A DNA stretch of 64,000 nucleotides from Clostridia bacterium (GTDB lineage: Bacteria > Bacillota > Peptococcia > DRI-13 > UBA5745), in the NCBI GenBank assembly GCA_018434325.1, contig JAHDPO010000012.1, positions 1 to 64,000 on the forward strand, written 5' to 3'. The notes under the pieces were generated by a model. It was not told the DNA's origin. It saw only the letters and a program-made list of their open reading frames with translations, and did no database searches. Position numbers and translations under genes: made by a program. Shown one piece after another: positions 41,217 to 50,692 of this stretch; within the stretch, counting starts at the first letter, position 1; each line of letters starts with the position of its first letter.

Positions 41217-42854
<1,638 letters not shown>

Positions 42855-42954
42855 TCAATCCTTTCGATATATAAGGTATTTTTATCTGCTGCATCATTAA
42901 GCGCCTCTGCTCCGGTGCTTAGGCCTCTTAGCCTTGGGCTCCGGACTGGCGCCT

Positions 42955-43245
42955 CTACAGAATAGCGTGGACGTCCCGCTCGTTGAGGATGAGATACTCT
43001 TCCTCGTCAATTTTGATCTCAGTGCCGCCGTATTTGCTGTAAAGCACCTTGTCTCCTACTTTGACTTCCATAGGAATTCTGGTACCGTTGTCCAATACCC
43101 GGCCGCTGCCTACTGCCAGGACTTCACCCTGCTGAGGCTTTTCTTTTGCTGTATCGGGCAGCACAATGCCGCTGGCCAATTTCTGCTCAGCACTGATGGG
43201 CTTTACCACCAATTTGTCACCAAGGGGCTTGATCTTCAGGTTCAT
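42955..43245 (-). CDS. groES: Co-chaperonin GroES
   Basis: A 96-residue protein, full family length, with the mobile loop '[20 protein letters not shown]' and the C-terminal '[13 protein letters not shown]'. It caps the GroEL chamber. The ribosome site is AAGGAGGTATTTTA. The gene stands first in the operon, under the CIRCE element at 43297-43323. Confidence 0.98.
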   Translation of the reverse strand: MNLKIKPLGDKLVVKPISAEQKLASGIVLPDTAKEKPQQGEVLAVGSGRVLDNGTRIPMEVKVGDKVLYSKYGGTEIKIDEEEYLILNERDVHAIL

Positions 43246-43296
43246 TAAAATACCTCCTTAAAATAAATAAATTATTATTATATATTTTTCGAGTTA

Positions 43297-43323
43297 TTAG
43301 CACTCATCTAAGTTGAGTGCTAA
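43297..43323 (-). promoter_or_regulatory. CIRCE operator (HrcA binding site)
   Basis: TTAGCACTC, nine bases, GAGTGCTAA: an exact match to the CIRCE consensus, 52 bases before the groES start. The heat-shock repressor HrcA binds this element in Bacillota. hrcA is not in the window. Confidence 0.97.
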
Positions 43324-43536
43324 TGCAGTTTCTATGATAGCTTTTCAACCTGAAATTGTAAAGAGTTGATTTTAGCCAAAATAGACGATTTTTACGCAAT
43401 AATCGCTGTTTATCTCCTTTTTTCTTTCATTTTGATCCGCTTTGCTTTTCCAGGTCTTCCCGCGTTATCTTCAGCCAGACCTAGTTTGGCCATTTTCCCT
43501 GATTTGGATACGTTTTCCTGCCGCTGCCGGCAAAAT

Positions 43537-43585
43537 AAAAAGCCGCTTCCATCAATGGCAGTGCCATCAACGAAAGCGGCTTTTT
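43537..43585. terminator. Terminator behind the ridA-like gene
   Basis: AAAAAGCCGCTT (43537-43548) pairs with AAGCGGCTTTTT (43574-43585), with a second small inverted repeat in the loop. It ends the leftward ridA mRNA and has U-runs on both sides. The stretch 43324-43536 shows no gene. Confidence 0.85.
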
Positions 43586-43609
43586 CAGTGAAGCTCTATG
43601 TGATTAAAG

Positions 43610-44071
43610 TTATTTAACCTTAACGATCATTTCCACTTCGCAAGGCACATTCAAAGGCAGCTCATTGACGCCGACGGCGCTTCTGGCATGAACGCCTTTA
43701 TCGCCGAAGAGCTGGCCCAGGAACTCGGAAGCGCCATTGATAACTTTGGGCTGGCCGTTGAAGCCGGGGGCGCTGCTGACGAAACCGACAACTTTGATGA
43801 TCTGCTCTACATTGTCCAGGTCGCCGGCCAGATCTTTAACGATGGCCAGGCAATTGAGGGCGCAGATTTTAGCGGCTTCATAAGCATCCTCGGGGGAGCA
43901 TTCGCCGCCGACATGGCCTTCGTAAGCCAGTTTGCCGTCAACAAAAGGCACCTGACCGGAAGTATAAATGTAATTGCCATCTTTTACACCGGGTACGTAA
44001 GCAGCCACGGGTTTGGCAACGCTGGGAAGTTTGAGGCCCATTTCAGCAAGTTTGTTTTCAATCTGAGACAT
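43610..44071 (-). CDS. RidA-family (YjgF/YER057c/UK114) protein
   Basis: A 153-residue protein, start ATG 44071 behind AAAGGAATGATTGACC. RidA proteins hydrolyse reactive enamine and imine intermediates of PLP enzymes to 2-oxo acids. The catalytic arginine lies in 'GVHARSAVGVNELPLNVPCE', with the conserved 'VEMIVKV' ending. At 153 residues it is longer than RidA itself (about 128) and fits the longer subgroup, which lacks proven substrates. Single gene with its own terminator. Confidence 0.88.
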   Translation of the reverse strand: MSQIENKLAEMGLKLPSVAKPVAAYVPGVKDGNYIYTSGQVPFVDGKLAYEGHVGGECSPEDAYEAAKICALNCLAIVKDLAGDLDNVEQIIKVVGFVSSAPGFNGQPKVINGASEFLGQLFGDKGVHARSAVGVNELPLNVPCEVEMIVKVK

Positions 44072-44307
44072 GGTCAATCATTCCTTTCAAGAATAAAATT
44101 TATCGGGTAAGCTTGTACAAAAAATGGTAATAAGCTCTTGCCAACTAAAGTTTATTTTACCGTCGTTGTAAGCTTTCGTCAACCTCTTGAGGCAAGAATG
44201 TGGGATTTTTGTCCCAGCCAGAAGGCTCCAACTCATTTTTAGAGACAAGAGCTACAGCATCTCAAAGAGCCACTCCTCAACAGAGCGGCTCTTCGGATAA
44301 ACCTTAT

Positions 44308-45588
44308 TTAGCAAACTTTTTGGTCGTAGATGCCTTCCAAACCGGCTTCTTTGACTTTGGCCTTGATCGCTTCCACATCGGTGCTGTACAGACCCAGCTC
44401 CTGCATTCTCTTGAAGTACACGGAACCGGAGAAAGTGTATTTCAGGGTGATGCCCTCTTCGGTACGCATCTGCTTGCCTACATGGTCGATGGCATCGCCG
44501 ATGGCCAAACTGGTAGGAATCTCGATCAGCTCTTTGCCGCAGATGTAACGTACAGCATTGGCGCCGGCCAGCTGACCGGTAACGATGGCTTCCGTATGAC
44601 CTACCAGCAGACCGGCTTTCTCGCCGCCGCAGAAGAGGTTGTCTACGCCTTCCACCTTCAGGTTGTTGTCCCGGTGGGAAACTGCCATGTAACGCATGGA
44701 GTTGCCTTTGCCGCCGCTGTAGGGATCTTCAAAACGGGCGGTTTCAAAGCCGGGGATCTGACGCAGATTGTCAATGGGATAGTAAGGAGTCATCAATTTG
44801 GCATGACCGGTATCCAACAGGATAACGTTCTGTTCAAATTCGGGTAAAGCATACTGCTGGCAGGCTTTTTTGCCCAGAACGCCGGATTTCCGCAGATGCT
44901 CGGGAATGGGGATAACCGCTACGCCTTTGGCATTCAGTTCATTGCAAATCTCATCGGACAGAGATTCTTTGAACAGTTTGCAGGAACCGGACATGGCGCC
45001 GAAGGAACCGTCGCCTTTTTTGCCCATGAATTCTTTAGCGCCGGCTTTGCCAGCCAGGCTGACACGGGGGCCGTAGGAGGGGCAGCGCAGTACGCACATG
45101 GCGCAGCCGTTGCCGTATTTGGAGCAATTGCCCTGGGGACCGGCAGTACCGGTACAATCAACGAATACGTCGCCTTCATAGACCGTGCCGTCTTCGGTCT
45201 TTACGGCTTTGATGGTCTGACCATCCATCACTACATCAGAAAAACGGGCTTCCAGATGAAATTCCACACCAGCCTCGGTCAGCTTCTGCTGCACGGCAGG
45301 CTCAATTTTAGCAATGTCATAAAGACTGGCATGCTTATGACCGGGGAACTCCATATTGCGATGACGGGAGCAAGCATCGGTAGCGTCAAACAGCTCGTTG
45401 CCGCCCATGGCGATAGCTTCCTCAGTAGCAGTGAAACGTCCGTTGTTCCTCATGATGCCGCCTACCAGGCCTGTACCCAGCAGCATGTCGCATCTTTCCA
45501 GCAATGTAACTTCAGCGCCGGCCTTTTTTGCCGTAATAGCAGCCGCACAACCAGACCATCCACCACCAACAACTACAACCTTAACCAT
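44308..45588 (-). CDS. FAD-dependent oxidoreductase with cysteine-rich insert
   Basis: A 426-residue protein, start ATG 45588 behind AAGGATGGTTCTAAAA. It begins with the FAD-binding 'VVVVGGGWSGCAAAITAKKA' and has the late FAD contact 'VDNLFCGGEKAGLLVGHTEA'. The middle resembles GidA/TrmFO-like or FAD-dependent 'succinate dehydrogenase-like' folds. An insert has cysteines in 'CSKYGNGCAMCVLRCPSYGP', spaced as for an iron-sulfur cluster or a redox disulfide. Reaction unknown. The partner gene 45651-46091 lies directly upstream and is probably co-transcribed. Confidence 0.72.
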   Translation of the reverse strand: MVKVVVVGGGWSGCAAAITAKKAGAEVTLLERCDMLLGTGLVGGIMRNNGRFTATEEAIAMGGNELFDATDACSRHRNMEFPGHKHASLYDIAKIEPAVQQKLTEAGVEFHLEARFSDVVMDGQTIKAVKTEDGTVYEGDVFVDCTGTAGPQGNCSKYGNGCAMCVLRCPSYGPRVSLAGKAGAKEFMGKKGDGSFGAMSGSCKLFKESLSDEICNELNAKGVAVIPIPEHLRKSGVLGKKACQQYALPEFEQNVILLDTGHAKLMTPYYPIDNLRQIPGFETARFEDPYSGGKGNSMRYMAVSHRDNNLKVEGVDNLFCGGEKAGLLVGHTEAIVTGQLAGANAVRYICGKELIEIPTSLAIGDAIDHVGKQMRTEEGITLKYTFSGSVYFKRMQELGLYSTDVEAIKAKVKEAGLEGIYDQKVC

Positions 45589-45650
45589 TTTTAGAACCAT
45601 CCTTTCCTTACCCTTAAACTTTGCATTATTACTTTTTTATCAATTAAACC

Positions 45651-46091
45651 CTATGCCTTTTTTACAATCCGTACCTTGTCCCCCAGCTCCAGCCCCAGCT
45701 CAGCGCCGGGCACCCTCTCTTCCGCTTTAATGACAACATTCAGGTGATTGGGCATATGAGTCTCATCGAACCCGGCAATACGTCCCACGCATTTGTCACC
45801 AATGGTGATTTCATCGTTGACGGCCACCACTGTGGCTTTAGATACCTCGAAGAACCCCCAGTAAGCAATTTGATTTACTTCGGCGCCAGGCTTGGCGTCC
45901 TGTTCGTCGGTAACGATCAGTTCATGAATATCGCCAACCAAAAAAGCCCGGGAAGGCGGCGTCATCAATTGCAATCCCCGGTTTTCAAATTTACCGTCCA
46001 ACACCACACAAAGCTCGCCTTCGCATTCTTTCTTTTTAAAATAAGGATCTTTCTTGAACATACCGGTTTTGTAAGGATCAACTACAGCCAT
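45651..46091 (-). CDS. Unknown protein paired with the FAD oxidoreductase
   Basis: A 146-residue protein; the ATG at 46091 follows AAGGAGGTAGCGAAA, whereas the ATG at 46109 would lie inside that ribosome site. It is soluble and beta-rich ('LCVVLDGKFENRGLQLM', 'AFLVGDIHELIVTDE', 'YWGFFEVSKATVVAVNDEIT'), with no cysteine pairs and no membrane helix. Its only context is the flavoprotein gene 62 bases downstream, so it may be a subunit or a substrate carrier. No name is given. Confidence 0.6.
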   Translation of the reverse strand: MAVVDPYKTGMFKKDPYFKKKECEGELCVVLDGKFENRGLQLMTPPSRAFLVGDIHELIVTDEQDAKPGAEVNQIAYWGFFEVSKATVVAVNDEITIGDKCVGRIAGFDETHMPNHLNVVIKAEERVPGAELGLELGDKVRIVKKA

Positions 46092-46234
46092 TTTCGCTAC
46101 CTCCTTCATTTTCTCCTCATCATTGATGAGGAGCTTTTTGTCTCTAAACGTGTATATTCTTTTTTTATAATCAGAATCCTGCTTTTGTATACATTATGCG
46201 AGTAAAAAAAACCTGTGGGCCGGTATCAATATTT

Positions 46235-46630
46235 AATGCTCAAATTTAAGCATTTCTATACACATTGTCCAGGAAGTTATGGCCAATGCAAATGAAATGC
46301 AACTACACTTCTACCCTGAATTATGCCGAAAAAAATAAAAAAATGCATTAACGTATGTTATGAAATGCACAAGGTGCCGCCGCATAAATTCGCGACAGCA
46401 CCTTGCACAATCTGTTAATAATGGCTTGACTGCACCTTATACTATTCTACGATTAAAATATTCCATATTTTAATCTGGCAATTCTTGACTGCCACTGCGC
46501 CAAAGGCGCAGGCAGAATAGCATATATGCCAATCTGCGTGGGCAAAGCCCACTATAGCTATTTATGTGGGCTTGCCCACTGCCGCACTCTGTGCGGCAAA
46601 TGAAAAACTAAAGGTTTTTCATTGCAGATT
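46235..46630. ncRNA. Array of perfect hairpins (putative structured RNA or repeat)
   Basis: Within 396 bases at least nine stems are visible: AATGCT/AGCATT (46235-46254); CATTG.CCA/TGG.CAATG (46263-46288); TGCATT..AATGCA (46344-46369); CAAGGTGC/GCACCTTG (46370-46405); GATTAAAATAT/ATATTTTAATC (46451-46475); TGGCA/TGCCA (46476-46494); CTGCGCC/GGCGCAG (46495-46511); then an outer stem AATCTGC/GCAGATT (46531-46537 with 46624-46630). The outer stem encloses four hairpins: GTGGGC/GCCCAC (46538-46552), GTGGGC/GCCCAC (46566-46579), TGCCGCAC/GTGCGGCA (46580-46598) and AATGAAAAAC/GTTTTTCATT (46599-46623). Almost every base from 46531 to 46630 except 46553-46565 is paired. No reading frame; it begins 14 bases after the tsaD stop. 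Confidence 0.6.
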
Positions 46631-46643
46631 AGTATTAATCCGG

Positions 46644-47669
46644 TTATTCGGCGGTGCCTAAAGCAGGCTCGGCATTTAATGTCAAATCATCCCGTAAACC
46701 GGCTCCCAAACGATAATAGCCGGCGCAGGCAATCATGGCGGCATTATCCGTGCAATATTTGAGATGAGGCAAATACAGCTTCATGCCGGCTTCCTGGCAG
46801 GCCGCCGTCATTTTTTGCCGCAGGCCGCTGTTGGCCGCTACACCTCCCGCCAGCAGGATGCTGCTGATGCCGTGAGCTTTCGCGGCGGCTAAGGTTTTCT
46901 CCGTCAGGGTTGCCGTCACCTTCTCCTGAAAAGCGGCGGCCAGATCCGCCTTATTAACATCCTCGCCCTTCAGTGCTTTTTGGTTCAGCAGATTCAGCAC
47001 TGCGGTTTTTAAACCGCTGAAGCTAAAACCCCAGGGGTCGTCCTTCAGCTGCACTCTGGGCAGGGCATAGCTGCCGGCCTGCCCCTTTTGGGCCAGCCGG
47101 TCAATGACGGAACCGCCGGGATAGCCCAGCCCCATAGCTCTGGCTACTTTATCGTAAGCCTCGCCGGCGGCGTCATCCCTGGTCTGGCCCAGAAGCCGAT
47201 ATCTGCCGTGATCTTCCAAAACCATCAGTGCAGTGTGGCCGCCGGATACGATGAGGCCCAGCAGGGGAAAAGCAATGTCCTCATGACTCAGCCAATTGGC
47301 ATAAATGTGGCCCTCCATGTGGTTAACCCCTAAAAAAGGTATGCCTAAGCTATATGCCAAAGCTTTGGCCGTGCTGATTCCTACCAGCAGCGCACCTACC
47401 AGGCCGGGCCCCTTGGACACCACAATGCCGTCCAAATCCTGCAAAGTGATTCCCGCCTGCTTCATGGCCTGGTCGATCAGATAGTTGATGGCCTCCATAT
47501 GCTGCCGGGAAGCCAACTCCGGCACTACTCCGCCATATGCCTGATGCAGGTCGATTTGAGAAGCCACCAAATCCGCCGCCAAAGTCTTGCCCTCATGCAA
47601 TATAGCCACAGCCGTTTCGTCACAGCTGCTTTCAATACCCAAAACCCATTGGAATGTCTCAGTCTTCAT
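46644..47669 (-). CDS. tsaD: tRNA N6-threonylcarbamoyladenosine transferase TsaD
   Basis: A protein of about 341 residues (start ATG 47669; GTG 47690 also possible). It transfers the threonylcarbamoyl group to A37 of ANN-decoding tRNAs, with TsaB and TsaE. The metal-binding histidines lie in 'GVNHMEGHIYANWL', the ATP motif in 'LLGLIVSGGHTALMVLE', and the C-terminal 'LAGGVAANSGLRQKM' is typical. Overlaps the rimI gene by 11 bases. Last gene of the long operon. Confidence 0.96.
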   Translation of the reverse strand: MKTETFQWVLGIESSCDETAVAILHEGKTLAADLVASQIDLHQAYGGVVPELASRQHMEAINYLIDQAMKQAGITLQDLDGIVVSKGPGLVGALLVGISTAKALAYSLGIPFLGVNHMEGHIYANWLSHEDIAFPLLGLIVSGGHTALMVLEDHGRYRLLGQTRDDAAGEAYDKVARAMGLGYPGGSVIDRLAQKGQAGSYALPRVQLKDDPWGFSFSGLKTAVLNLLNQKALKGEDVNKADLAAAFQEKVTATLTEKTLAAAKAHGISSILLAGGVAANSGLRQKMTAACQEAGMKLYLPHLKYCTDNAAMIACAGYYRLGAGLRDDLTLNAEPALGTAE

Positions 47670-48159
47670 CCTTTGTTTTCCCTTCTGCACCAGCCTGGCA
47701 GCCTTCCCGGTGGAGCCACATGATCAAAGCATCCTCGTGATTCTCCTCATAATAGCCCGGCCGTATGCCGGCCTCCCGGAAGCCGGCCCGTTTATATAAA
47801 TCAATGGCCCTTTGGTTGCCCAGCCGCACCTCTAAAGTCATATGGCTAAGCTCCTGAGCCCAAGCCCACTGGATCATGGCATGAACCAAAAGCCGGCCCA
47901 GCTGCCGGCCCTGGGCCTTAGGATGGACGGCTATATTGGTAATATGGCCTTCGTCAAAGATTTTCCATAAGCCGCCGTAGGCCAAAACCTCCTGGGGCGT
48001 TCCTTCCGTTGCTAAAACAAGGTAAAGAGCCATGGCATTGTCCTGCAGCTCGCTGCGAAAAGCCGCCTCAGACCAGGGCGTTGGGAAAACCATTTTTTCG
48101 ATGGCTGCTATCTGGGGAATATCTTCCTCTCTCATGCTGCGGATTTCATAAGAGACCAT
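47659..48159 (-). CDS. rimI: Ribosomal-protein N-acetyltransferase RimI-like
   Basis: A 166-residue GNAT-family protein. The acetyl-CoA motif is 'ITNIAVHPKAQGRQLGRLLV', and the C-terminal 'LYKRAGFREAGIRPGYY' matches RimI. RimI acetylates the N-terminus of ribosomal protein S18 in enteric bacteria. It stands between tsaB and tsaD, the usual order in Bacillota. Confidence 0.92.
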   Translation of the reverse strand: MVSYEIRSMREEDIPQIAAIEKMVFPTPWSEAAFRSELQDNAMALYLVLATEGTPQEVLAYGGLWKIFDEGHITNIAVHPKAQGRQLGRLLVHAMIQWAWAQELSHMTLEVRLGNQRAIDLYKRAGFREAGIRPGYYEENHEDALIMWLHREGCQAGAEGKTKDED

Positions 48160-48160
48160 A

Positions 48161-48952
48161 TCATATCCCCCGCAAATAAATAGGCTTCATGCTGTAAAAA
48201 TCCTGTTTTTCACCACGGAGCAGTCTTTCTGAGGCGGCTAAAGCCACAAAGCTGCCCCGGGCCAGGCCTAAGATCGGCGGCAGGCATTTGGCCAAAGGGC
48301 ATAGCTCCCTCTGCCAAATCTCCTTGTACATATTGACGCCGTCACCCAAAAGACATACGGATTGGCCGATTTCTTTCAGCCGGCCGGCCCAGGCTTCGGG
48401 ACTTGCGGCCATGGGGGGGATCAGACAATCCAGCACCCAATGATTATGACGGGCGCCGGCTTCCATTCTCTCTTTTTTGCCCCTTTGGCGGGAGGCGAAA
48501 ATCTTCTGCAGGTCTTGGCTGTCGGCAATCTCGCTTATGCCGCCGCCTTCCGTCACCGTTTCTTCCCGCCAGCGGTAAAGGCCCGTATAAATCTGCTCTC
48601 TCCTGGCGTTTTGCATAGGAGAAACCAAAATGGGCTGTCCGATCATTTGATAAGCCATGGCCTCCAAAGTGGGAATAGCCAAAAGCTCCAGGCCCCCGCC
48701 CTGGGCCAGGCCCTTAGCGGTGGCCATGCCAATACGCAGCCCCGTAAAAGACCCGGGCCCGGCGGAAACCCCGATGGCCGTTATATCCTTGAAGCTCTTA
48801 CGGCATTGCCGCAGCAAATCATCAATCATCGGCAGCAATTGCTCCGAATGAGTCAGTCCCACATTCAGCAACGCTTCACCCAAAAGCCCTTTCTCGTCCA
48901 CTAAAGCGACGGAGGCCACCGGCGTGGCGCTTTCTATCCCCAAGATCAACAT
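48161..48952 (-). CDS. tsaB: tRNA threonylcarbamoyladenosine biosynthesis protein TsaB
   Basis: A 263-residue protein of the ASKHA fold, non-catalytic partner of TsaD. It begins 'ILGIESATPVASVALVDE' and contains 'ITAIGVSAGPGSFTGLRIGM', the most conserved TsaB segment. The stop adjoins the rimI start (one base apart). A little longer than the typical 230 residues, through an insertion in the second half. Confidence 0.94.
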   Translation of the reverse strand: MLILGIESATPVASVALVDEKGLLGEALLNVGLTHSEQLLPMIDDLLRQCRKSFKDITAIGVSAGPGSFTGLRIGMATAKGLAQGGGLELLAIPTLEAMAYQMIGQPILVSPMQNARREQIYTGLYRWREETVTEGGGISEIADSQDLQKIFASRQRGKKERMEAGARHNHWVLDCLIPPMAASPEAWAGRLKEIGQSVCLLGDGVNMYKEIWQRELCPLAKCLPPILGLARGSFVALAASERLLRGEKQDFYSMKPIYLRGI

Positions 48953-48968
48953 ACGACTACGACTCTCC

Positions 48969-49514
48969 TCAATTATCGATTAAATAATCCTTCAGCAAAG
49001 CTCTCAACTGCTCCATCCGGCTCTGCCGCCAATCCTCCCGACTGCCCAGCACTCTCAAGCCGATGCGGCGCTGATCCTGGGCCTCTCCCGGGCAAAGCCG
49101 CAGCTCTATCCGGTTGGCCGGCAGATAAGCCTCCGTCTCATTGCTCCATTCCACAGCGGAGACGCCATCGCCGTAAAAATACTCCTCATAGCCGATATCC
49201 TCCAGCTCTTCGGGACGGTTCAGGCGATAGACGTCAAAGTGATACAGGGGCAGCCGGCCCCCTTCATACAATTGCAGCAGGCTAAAGGTCGGGCTGGTCA
49301 CCGGACCCGCATAGCCCAACCCGGCAGCCAGGCCTTTGACCAAACTGGTCTTGCCTGCCGCCAGATCGCCCTCCAAAGCAATAAAATCCCCGGCCTCCAA
49401 GGCTTCAGCCAGTAAAGCGCCAAAAGCGCCGGTTGCTTCCGGGCCATCCGTTTGAAAAACTATGCTCTTTGGAGCTTCTCTGCCCTGTTTGCTTTCGCTG
49501 CTTTCCCCCGTCAT
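48969..49514 (-). CDS. tsaE: tRNA threonylcarbamoyladenosine biosynthesis ATPase TsaE
   Basis: A 181-residue protein. The start is ATG 49514, overlapping the previous stop by four bases. The Walker A motif is 'IALEGDLAAGKTSLVKGLAA', and 'VTSPTFSLLQLY' and 'LYHFDVYRL' are family marks. It provides the ATP hydrolysis needed to recycle the TsaBD complex. The C-terminal 35 residues (about QDQRRIGLR onward) extend the family core. Confidence 0.95.
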   Translation of the reverse strand: MTGESSESKQGREAPKSIVFQTDGPEATGAFGALLAEALEAGDFIALEGDLAAGKTSLVKGLAAGLGYAGPVTSPTFSLLQLYEGGRLPLYHFDVYRLNRPEELEDIGYEEYFYGDGVSAVEWSNETEAYLPANRIELRLCPGEAQDQRRIGLRVLGSREDWRQSRMEQLRALLKDYLIDN

Positions 49515-50692
49515 TGTTCCAGCTCCCAAACCCGCTGCCCATCCACATAAGTGGCTACGCAGCGGCTATTGTAATGAAAAGGATCGCCGTTAAAAACGGC
49601 AAAATCAGCATCCTTGCCGGGAACCAGAGAGCCCAGGCGATGGGAAAGGCCTAATATTTTGGCAGGGTTGATGGTAATAGTGGCCAGGGCCTGCTCCCAG
49701 GTAAGGCCGTGGCGTACGGCCATAGCGGCGCAGAGGGTCAGATATTGAATGGGAGTACAGCCGTGGTCGGTAATTAAGGATACCAGCACGCCGGCATCCA
49801 CCAGGGACTTGACCACCTGCCAGCCGATTCTCTCCATCTCGACTTTAGCCCGGTTGGCAAAGCTGGGTCCCACCACCACAGGAATATTCTCTTTCTGTAA
49901 TACGGGAATCAGCCGGGCCGCTTCCGTGCCGTGCTCTAAAACCAATCTCAAATTGAACTCTTTGGCGATCCGGATAGCCGTATATAAATCATCGGCCCGG
50001 TGCGCGTGGGCTCTGAGGGGGATTTCCCGGCGCAAAAGCCGGCCCAAAAGCTCAAGACCTAAGTCCCTTTCGTGAACATCCCCCTCTTCGATGCTTTTTT
50101 GCTTTTTTAATTCGTAATCCTGAGCATTGATCAGCGTCTGGCGCAATAAAGCCGCAATCCCCATTCGGCTGGCCGGCGTCTTTTTTTGTTCGCCATAAAC
50201 TCGTTTGGGGTTTTCACCGAAGGCAACTTTAACGCCGGCCTCGGGGTCCAGAATCATTTTGTCCAGATCCGGCCCCAGGGTTTTCAGTACGCAAACAGAA
50301 CCCCCGATCACGTTAGCGCTGCCGGGGGCAATCATCACCGTGGTAACTCCGCCGGAAAGGGCATCCTGGAAAGCCAGGTCATAAGGGTTAATGCCGTCGA
50401 TGGCCCGCATCTCCGGCGTGATGGCAGACTCTCCCGTTTCGTTGAGGTCGTCGCCTTCAATCTCATATATTTCTTCCTGAATACCGATATGGGTATGGGC
50501 GTCAATTAAGCCCGGCGTAACCACCTTACCGCTGCCGTCTATCTGCTCCGCCTCCGGCGGCAAATCGATCTTGCCTTGTTCGCCCACGGCCAGGATCTTG
50601 CCTTCCTGCCACAGGAGTATGCCTTTTTTGATCTTTTTACCCTCGACGGGGTGGATTTCCGCCCCAACGAGGGCATAAAGCTTTTCTGTCAT
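49511..50692 (-). CDS. Amidohydrolase (imidazolonepropionase-like)
   Basis: A 393-residue metal-dependent amidohydrolase. Metal ligands: 'GLIDAHTHIGIQEE' (HxH), 'PLRAHAHRADDLYTA', 'LVLEHGTEAARL', and the aspartate in 'LITDHGCTPIQYL'. The family contains imidazolonepropionase, dipeptidases and unassigned enzymes. Its place between nnr and tsaE, with overlaps on both sides, suggests it is transcribed with housekeeping genes. Substrate not known. Confidence 0.82.
   Translation of the reverse strand: MTEKLYALVGAEIHPVEGKKIKKGILLWQEGKILAVGEQGKIDLPPEAEQIDGSGKVVTPGLIDAHTHIGIQEEIYEIEGDDLNETGESAITPEMRAIDGINPYDLAFQDALSGGVTTVMIAPGSANVIGGSVCVLKTLGPDLDKMILDPEAGVKVAFGENPKRVYGEQKKTPASRMGIAALLRQTLINAQDYELKKQKSIEEGDVHERDLGLELLGRLLRREIPLRAHAHRADDLYTAIRIAKEFNLRLVLEHGTEAARLIPVLQKENIPVVVGPSFANRAKVEMERIGWQVVKSLVDAGVLVSLITDHGCTPIQYLTLCAAMAVRHGLTWEQALATITINPAKILGLSHRLGSLVPGKDADFAVFNGDPFHYNSRCVATYVDGQRVWELEQ

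Noticed and set aside
43366-43617. An 83-codon plus frame behind CIRCE
   Set aside because: It runs through the ridA terminator hairpin, has no ribosome site and shows no domain.
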